Part shown: positions 6,856 through 9,559 of the stretch, in pieces | Layout: each line of letters begins with the position of its first letter | Numbering within the stretch: position 1 is the stretch's first letter | Assembly (NCBI GenBank): GCA_934320845.1 | Contig: CAKRFU010000044.1 | Location: 1-9,559 of the forward strand | Direction: 5' to 3' | DNA: 9,559 nt | From: an uncultured Lachnospiraceae bacterium | GTDB taxonomy: Bacteria; Bacillota; Clostridia; Lachnospirales; Lachnospiraceae | The notes under the pieces: generated by a model | What the model saw: only the letters and a program-made list of their open reading frames with translations | The model's database searches: none | Told to the model about the DNA's origin: nothing | Translations under genes and position numbers: made by a program

Positions 6856-7663
6856 TTATGTAATTAGAGTATCAATCATTTTGTATGCCTGTTCCCAATT
6901 TCTATGAGCATTTTCGATAATAATGCTATGCACCTTTGATTTTTCTAAGTATTCCAATTCTCTTCTTTGTCGTTCCTTTAAACATGATATATATCCATCA
7001 AACCCACTGGCAGATATGCTTTTTCCATAGCCACCGTTGACATGATAATCAATAACTGCCTCTAACCAGCCTGCTCTCTCTTTTGCCGTTTCCTGGATTT
7101 GTTTTTCCACATCATCATTTTCCAGATATACAATCATCGGTTCTAATGGACTTATTATTTGATTGATCTGGTCTATGTACTCATATATCTGTTCTTGTGG
7201 AAGATTAAACCGCATCATCGTTTCACACATTGGGTTTTGCAGAAAAACACAGTTAAATACATAAACGCAATCTTCCTGTATTGCCTTTTGCACAAAATCT
7301 TTCCAATGTTCAAGCATCAATGGTTTTTCCGTCTCCCATGGCAAAAAATCATAGATTTTATAGGATAAAAGCTGTTGCTGTTCCACTTCCGTAAACGCTG
7401 ACAATGCTGTAACATAGCCATCCTTGTTTTTCGTAGAACATTGCTTTATTTTTACCTGCATGGTTTCTTCCAGCCCTTTGAGCTGTTCCTGCATGATATA
7501 AGCATGATACTCATAATCAGCAGGATGGTTTCCACTGCCTTCATCAAAAAAACATACTTTTTTCCCTGATTTTTCTAAGAAATCTGCTATATGTTTTGCT
7601 GTTGTACTCTTTCCGGAGCATGGAAGCCCCTCTACAATTTAATTTTTCATAGTGTATTGTCAT
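6856..7663 (-). pseudogene. P-loop kinase-like ATPase, frameshifted before Walker A
   Basis: The open frame from the first in-frame ATG (7492-7494) gives 212 residues, but the coding frame clearly extends upstream to 7638. That part contains IVEGLPCSGKSTTAK, a perfect Walker A at 7603-7629, followed by VCFFDEGSGNHPADYEYHAY. The protein would be about 264-267 residues, a small thymidylate-kinase-like P-loop protein of unknown substrate. The likely start is ATG 7661-7663, with AGAAGGG (7674-7680) 10 bases upstream, giving M-T-I-H-Y-E-K-L. At 7636-7641 this frame must shift by one base to enter I-V-E-G; unshifted it stops at the TGA before Asp-Glu. The in-frame alternative ATG 7648-7650 meets TAA as its fourth codon. 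Either way the Walker A cannot be translated from a normal start. The gene sits between two GNAT genes. Confidence 0.75.
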
Positions 7664-7673
7664 GTTTTCTGTT

Positions 7674-7680
7674 CCCTTCT
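7674..7680 (-). promoter_or_regulatory. ribosome binding site of the P-loop kinase gene
   Basis: AGAAGGG on the minus strand lies 10 bases before ATG 7661-7663. It supports that codon as the ancestral start in preference to ATG 7648-7650, and so supports a single-base indel, not a nonsense mutation, as the lesion. Confidence 0.55.
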
Positions 7681-7696
7681 TAATCTCACTCAATTT

Positions 7697-8134
7697 TCAG
7701 AGTGTGTTATTCCGTATCATTTTGAGCATCCCCGGTTCTACACTCTGCCATTCAAAGCCATGCTTTTTATAAAATTCAACCGCTTCTTTTGTACTAATCA
7801 GTTCCAGACTGACTGCCCAATCTTTTTCTATATGTTCTAATAAATATTGCTGTAATTCCATAAGCAGCATTTGTCCAACGCCTTTTCCCTGATGTCCCGG
7901 CAAGACTGCAAAATCTTTTATGTAAAATGACATGCCACCATCTCCAATCAGCCTAACCATACCGACTGCTTTTTCGCCTTCATATGCCACAAATGAAGCT
8001 ACTGTATTTTTCAAAGCACATTCTACCTGTTCTCTGCAAGGTGGTTCCCAGCCCCCCGACGTATACAGTTTAAGAAACATATCTATTGTTAGTATATTTA
8101 CCTTTATTTTTTTACTATCTCCGCTTTCTAACAT
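7697..8134 (-). CDS. GNAT family N-acetyltransferase
   Basis: This 145-residue enzyme would transfer an acetyl group from acetyl-CoA to an amine; the substrate is unknown. The domain is complete: a start of the GWE-x-REQVECALKN type (28-43), strand FVAYEGEKAVGMVRLIGDG (48-66), DFAVLPGHQGKGVGQMLL (74-91) with Q82-G83-K84-G85-V86-G87 as the acetyl-CoA loop, and EAVEFYKKHGF as motif B. Length is normal for a minimal GNAT. ATG 8132-8134 has a strong AGGAG 8 bases upstream. This site lies in the 13-base gap to the DinB/DUF3795 gene, so the two genes are probably co-transcribed. Confidence 0.85.
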   Translation of the reverse strand: MLESGDSKKIKVNILTIDMFLKLYTSGGWEPPCREQVECALKNTVASFVAYEGEKAVGMVRLIGDGGMSFYIKDFAVLPGHQGKGVGQMLLMELQQYLLEHIEKDWAVSLELISTKEAVEFYKKHGFEWQSVEPGMLKMIRNNTL

Positions 8135-8147
8135 AACAACTTCTCCT

Positions 8148-9206
8148 TCAACAATTATCTTCCAAAAACCTTAATCCTTCATACATATCCTCCCCTAAAA
8201 TTTCCTGCGTTTTTGAAAATTCATATTTTTCATGCAATCTGTCATGCACCTTTAAAAATTCCTTTTTTCCATATTTACGAACATATAAAGCCTGTGCTTT
8301 TGCCGCATTTGCTCCATCATTTTCCGGAACATAAAAACCTTTTTGACAATTTTCTAATGCCTTACAATCATAACAACCATCGATTCCCTTTTCCTTGCAA
8401 CATTTTACATTTGGACATTGTCTGTCCGCTGTGCATGTAGCAAATGAACAGACATTATAATCTGTTCTGCAGGAACCACACCATTGCTCTAAAAAACAGT
8501 GATTGCACGAAAAACCACAGTATGCAACAGGATCAACTCCTTTTCTGGCTATTTTGCATAGTTGATTTTTAATTCTAAACATAGCTTCAATATGCATGAT
8601 CCAATGTCTGCAAAATGGCATTTTCAACAAGCCTCTGACATCTTTGCTGCACCAGTAATCAATTAGCCAAACAGCATTTTCATCTGTGGAAACGCATTTA
8701 GAATCAACTAACTTTTCCTTATCCGCATCTGTAAATTTCCGTTTCATGTCATCATAGGATAATTCAGGCAAACATGCATTGGTAGATTCCATAACAGCAT
8801 TTGCGTATGACAAAAGCTCATCCACATCTACTTTCTTAGAAAAAGTAACTATTTTCTCACTGTCCAATTCATTTCCAGTTGTAATAACAGGCGCATGTAT
8901 CCTTTGCTCATACAAATCGGTAAACAAAATCTGTTGATCCTTCTCTATCAATTCATGTGCCACGATATCCTCTATTCTGAAAATGTGCCAAATAGAATAT
9001 GCAAGCGTTTTGCTATAATAGCCATTCGCATCTTTAAACGGCATCTGATAAAATGCCTCTTTCGGATAACAGCTTACTATATTGGAAATCTGTTCGAATA
9101 ACTCTTCACGAAAAGAAATCAACTTCTGAATGCCTTCCTTGTAAATAGATTCTTTTCCTAACAAAACCTGTATTTCCTTATTCTTTTGTGACCATTCTTT
9201 ATTCAT
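8148..9206 (-). CDS. DinB-like / DUF3795 fusion protein
   Basis: I chose ATG 9204-9206 (352 residues) because GGGAG at 9214-9218 lies 7 bases upstream; the earlier ATG 9234-9236 has no comparable site. Residues about 10-215 resemble a DinB/YfiT-like four-helix fold: AYSIWHIFRIEDIVAHELI (69-87) with H74 and H84, and CRHWIMHIEAMFRI (199-212) with H201 and H205, probable metal ligands. Residues 229-292 form a cysteine-rich segment of the DUF3795 type beginning YCGFSCNHC, with 13 cysteines in about 58 residues (C230 to C287), likely binding zinc or an iron-sulphur cluster. The C-terminus is helical. The reaction is unknown; DinB-like proteins are often thiol-dependent transferases or stress proteins. 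It heads the run of GNAT and kinase genes. No clear promoter is seen upstream. Confidence 0.75.
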   Translation of the reverse strand: MNKEWSQKNKEIQVLLGKESIYKEGIQKLISFREELFEQISNIVSCYPKEAFYQMPFKDANGYYSKTLAYSIWHIFRIEDIVAHELIEKDQQILFTDLYEQRIHAPVITTGNELDSEKIVTFSKKVDVDELLSYANAVMESTNACLPELSYDDMKRKFTDADKEKLVDSKCVSTDENAVWLIDYWCSKDVRGLLKMPFCRHWIMHIEAMFRIKNQLCKIARKGVDPVAYCGFSCNHCFLEQWCGSCRTDYNVCSFATCTADRQCPNVKCCKEKGIDGCYDCKALENCQKGFYVPENDGANAAKAQALYVRKYGKKEFLKVHDRLHEKYEFSKTQEILGEDMYEGLRFLEDNC

Positions 9207-9248
9207 ATAAAATCTCCCTGTAACTTTGAACTCCATTTTTCTCAGCTC

Positions 9249-9318
9249 TTAACCTTTTAATAGCTTTAAGAACTTCTTGTCATTCATCTGCTCGTTTGTC
9301 AGATACGCTCCGTAGCCT
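9249..9318 (-). pseudogene. unidentified C-terminal gene tail
   Basis: A minus-strand frame reads C-A-G-Y-G-A-Y-L-T-N-E-Q-M-N-D-K-K-F-L-K-L-L-K-G and ends in TAA (9249-9251). It is well-formed, charged and helical like a real protein end, and differs in frame from the TrbL fragment that precedes it. The TrbL homology stops at about 9318, so this may be the tail of another gene joined there by deletion. I do not recognise the family. Confidence 0.35.
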
Positions 9319-9559
9319 GCACATCCAGACTCGTTGAGCCGGAAATGGAAGCCGCCGCCTGTGTTACCACATGGCTTCCCACGTCAAAGACCGCCATAAC
9401 AATATCAAAGGTCTTACTAAGTAAGCTGACAGCAATACAAGCCTTGAATAAAAAACGGAAGAACAGGCTTGTATCAAAATCGTGCATGTTATTTTTGTCA
9501 ATCACCATTGTGATCAGCTCATAGACCAGTACAAAGCTGATGATCATTCCCGCTATGGG
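9299..9559 (-). pseudogene. VirB6/TrbL-like conjugal transfer membrane protein (CD1112 family), fragment
   Basis: The frame enters from beyond the window and ends at TAA-like stop TGA after 86 codons. P-I-A-G-M-I-I-S-F-V-L-V-Y-E-L opens a membrane segment, followed by MVIDKNNMHDFDT, FFRFLFKACIAVSLLSKTFDI and FDVGSHVVTQAA-SGSTSLDV. This matches the middle of the polytopic type IV secretion channel protein of Clostridia conjugative elements, whose members have about 280 residues. Homology ends at SLDV (about 9318), followed by five unrelated residues and a stop, so roughly the last 140 residues are missing. G+C is higher than in the interior. It marks a damaged integrative conjugative element at this end of the window. 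Confidence 0.78.

Noticed and set aside
7648..7650. Start codon of the P-loop kinase gene
   Set aside because: It has no ribosome binding site at a proper distance and meets TAA at its fourth codon. ATG 7661-7663 has AGAAGGG and gives a family-like first strand once a one-base indel is allowed.
9234..9236. Upstream ATG as the start of the DinB/DUF3795 gene
   Set aside because: No ribosome binding site precedes it, while ATG 9204-9206 has GGGAG at good spacing and a typical polar start (MNKEWS).
1..9559. CRISPR arrays, tRNA or rRNA genes, insertion sequences, riboswitches
   Set aside because: I saw no regularly spaced repeats, no cloverleaf-like segment, no transposase motif with terminal inverted repeats, and no known riboswitch core on either strand.

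Overview
The window looks like a piece of a low-GC Bacillota (Clostridia) genome, most likely a gut Lachnospiraceae. The interior is AT-rich. Recognisable genes match families common in that group: a WYL regulator, r1t-type holin with Amidase_3 lysin, flavodoxin/SDR pair, DUF3795 protein and CD1112-type VirB6/TrbL. Almost everything reads on the minus strand. I assigned families from remembered motifs, not from a search.

The layout, left to right, is as follows. (1) 1-167 is a fragment of a Y-family DNA polymerase, joined at base ~168 to a fragment of a RecG-like/AlbA_2-HATPase_c_4 regulator (168-527). (2) 528-879 is non-coding and AT-rich. (3) 880-3251 holds an intact MFS efflux pump and, upstream of it, an intact HTH-WYL regulator. 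An 11-bp-arm palindrome with an extended -10 box lies between them. (4) 3538-5172 is a broken redox locus: an SDR gene with an in-frame amber codon, a flavodoxin lacking its N-terminus, and a divergent LysR gene lacking its N-terminus. The last two are cut head to head. (5) 5254-6080 is an orphan phage lysis cassette (holin, then amidase). (6) 6152-9206 is a minus-strand run of four genes: a DinB-like/DUF3795 fusion, a GNAT, a P-loop kinase with a frameshift before its Walker A motif, and a second GNAT with an apparently lost C-terminus. (7) 9299-9559 is a fragment of a VirB6/TrbL-like conjugation gene, cut at its 3' end and running off the window.

The main picture is a decaying accessory region. 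Only the MFS/WYL pair, the lysis genes, the first GNAT and the DinB/DUF3795 gene look intact. The two ends (Y-family polymerase and TrbL pieces) appear richer in G+C than the interior and are typical of integrative conjugative elements, so the interval may be cargo or deletion scars inside or beside a degraded element. I see no convincing new defence or metabolic system. The most useful leads are the palindrome-covered promoter upstream of the efflux pump, the DinB-DUF3795 fusion with its operon, and the unusually dense set of precise inactivation scars.
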